From contig CALEPT010000232.1 of assembly GCA_937910385.1 (NCBI GenBank), forward strand, positions 1-5,570: 5,570 nucleotides of DNA, in the 5' to 3' direction. Source of the DNA: an uncultured Ruminococcus sp. Lineage in GTDB: Bacteria > Bacillota > Clostridia > Oscillospirales > Ruminococcaceae. Below are positions 5,066-5,570 of the stretch, piece after piece. How positions within the stretch are numbered: position 1 is the first letter of the stretch; every line of letters begins with the position of its first letter. The notes under the pieces were generated by a model, which saw only the letters and a program-made list of their open reading frames with translations, was not told where the DNA came from and did no database searches. The translations under genes were made by a program, and so were the position numbers.

Positions 5066-5570
5066 TTAATTTAAAAACCATACAGCAATCAGTGCTCCTA
5101 TAATAAGAGCGCTGTTGTAGTGCAGAAATGTCGGAATACATGTATCTTTAATGTGGTTGTGTTGATTGTCGGCATTTAAGCCTGCTGTTGGTCCTAATGT
5201 AGTGTCTGATGCCGGTGAACCTGCGTCACCTAAGGCAGCGGAAGCACAAAGTAAAACTATGATTGAGGGAGTAGAAAAGCCAAGTTTTTGACAAAGCGGA
5301 ACAAAAAGAACGGCTAAAATCGGAATTGTTCCAAAGGATGAACCTATTCCTATTGTCACAATTAAGCCTATTAAAAGCATTGCAAAACTTGCTAAAATTT
5401 TAGAGTGTTCTATATAAGGATAAATTGAATTAACTAAAGAATCAATCCCCGATGTTTCCTTTAAAACAAGAGCATATCCTGCACAAACAAGCATTACAAA
5501 AGCAATATAGCCCATTAAGCTTACCCCTTCGTTTGTTAAAATATCCATTTTGTGATGAGGAACTGCTCTA
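5066..5570 (-). CDS. Na+/H+ antiporter family protein, C-terminal part
   Basis: Inner-membrane cation/proton exchanger of the Na_H_antiporter (NhaC-like) family, here only its C-terminus. The frame stays open to the right edge. The ATG at 5548 has no ribosome binding site, and the codons before it (reading RAVPHHK) fit the family, so it is an internal methionine and the gene's start lies beyond the window. Counting from that methionine, four or five hydrophobic segments are visible (about 12-30, 50-70, 74-88, 94-107 and 143-158). The signature GDAGSPASDTTLGPTAGLNA (107-126) is followed by the QHNHIKD and PTFLHYN motifs. The gene is AT-rich like the tail of the convergent frame, which ends 2 bases away, so both probably belong to the same resident genome rather than to the element on the left. 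Confidence 0.88.
   Translation of the reverse strand, partial: RAVPHHKMDILTNEGVSLMGYIAFVMLVCAGYALVLKETSGIDSLVNSIYPYIEHSKILASFAMLLIGLIVTIGIGSSFGTIPILAVLFVPLCQKLGFSTPSIIVLLCASAALGDAGSPASDTTLGPTAGLNADNQHNHIKDTCIPTFLHYNSALIIGALIAVWFLN

Noticed and set aside
5050..5075. A bidirectional terminator between the convergent genes
   Set aside because: The sequence is AT-rich (TTAATTTTAATTTAAAA) but forms no GC-containing stem. The two stop codons are only two bases apart.
5066..5548. ATG at 5548 as the true start of the antiporter gene
   Set aside because: There is no ribosome binding site, and the open frame continues upstream to the window edge with family-like residues.

Overview
The window looks like DNA from a gut-type Clostridia bacterium (Oscillospiraceae or Lachnospiraceae). 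This rests on protein style, strong sigma-A promoters and AGGAGG-type ribosome binding sites, not on a database match. Most of it reads as accessory or mobile-element DNA. Hand counts of sample lines give roughly 45-50% GC up to about 4915 and roughly 34% after that, so the right end appears to come from a different genomic background.

From 3115 down to the left edge runs a minus-strand cassette in the order response regulator, ABC ATPase, ABC-2 permease, histidine kinase. This is a typical sensing and export set for cationic peptides, bacitracin-like compounds or lantibiotics. The ATPase and permease overlap by four bases and the kinase starts 18 bases after the permease. The regulator has its own strong promoter (3145-3173). 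A separate candidate promoter with three TTAAG direct repeats 11-12 bases apart lies before the ATPase gene. The kinase stops resembling its family near base 55, just before its ATP-binding half, so it is probably interrupted there.

From 3202 to 4209 (minus strand) is a 335-residue protein with a cysteine cluster, of a DUF6076-like family by recollection. It is driven by a promoter with perfect consensus hexamers. Divergent from it, at 4512, starts the N-terminal part of a DUF3987-type protein, a family common in integrative elements, plasmids and phages. The 302-base gap between them is the most unusual part of the window. It holds seven copies of a TAACGT box in both orientations, two opposed promoters, and then a run of palindromes that continues into the start of the DUF3987 gene. 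It could be a shared operator region, a replication or transfer control region, a structured RNA leader, or a mix of these.

At about 4914-4935 the DUF3987-like sequence stops and continues in frame into the coiled-coil C-terminus of an apparently unrelated protein. That sequence is AT-rich and ends 2 bases from the end of a convergent, 5'-truncated Na+/H+ antiporter gene. This is either a real recombination junction between an element and another genome or an assembly chimera.
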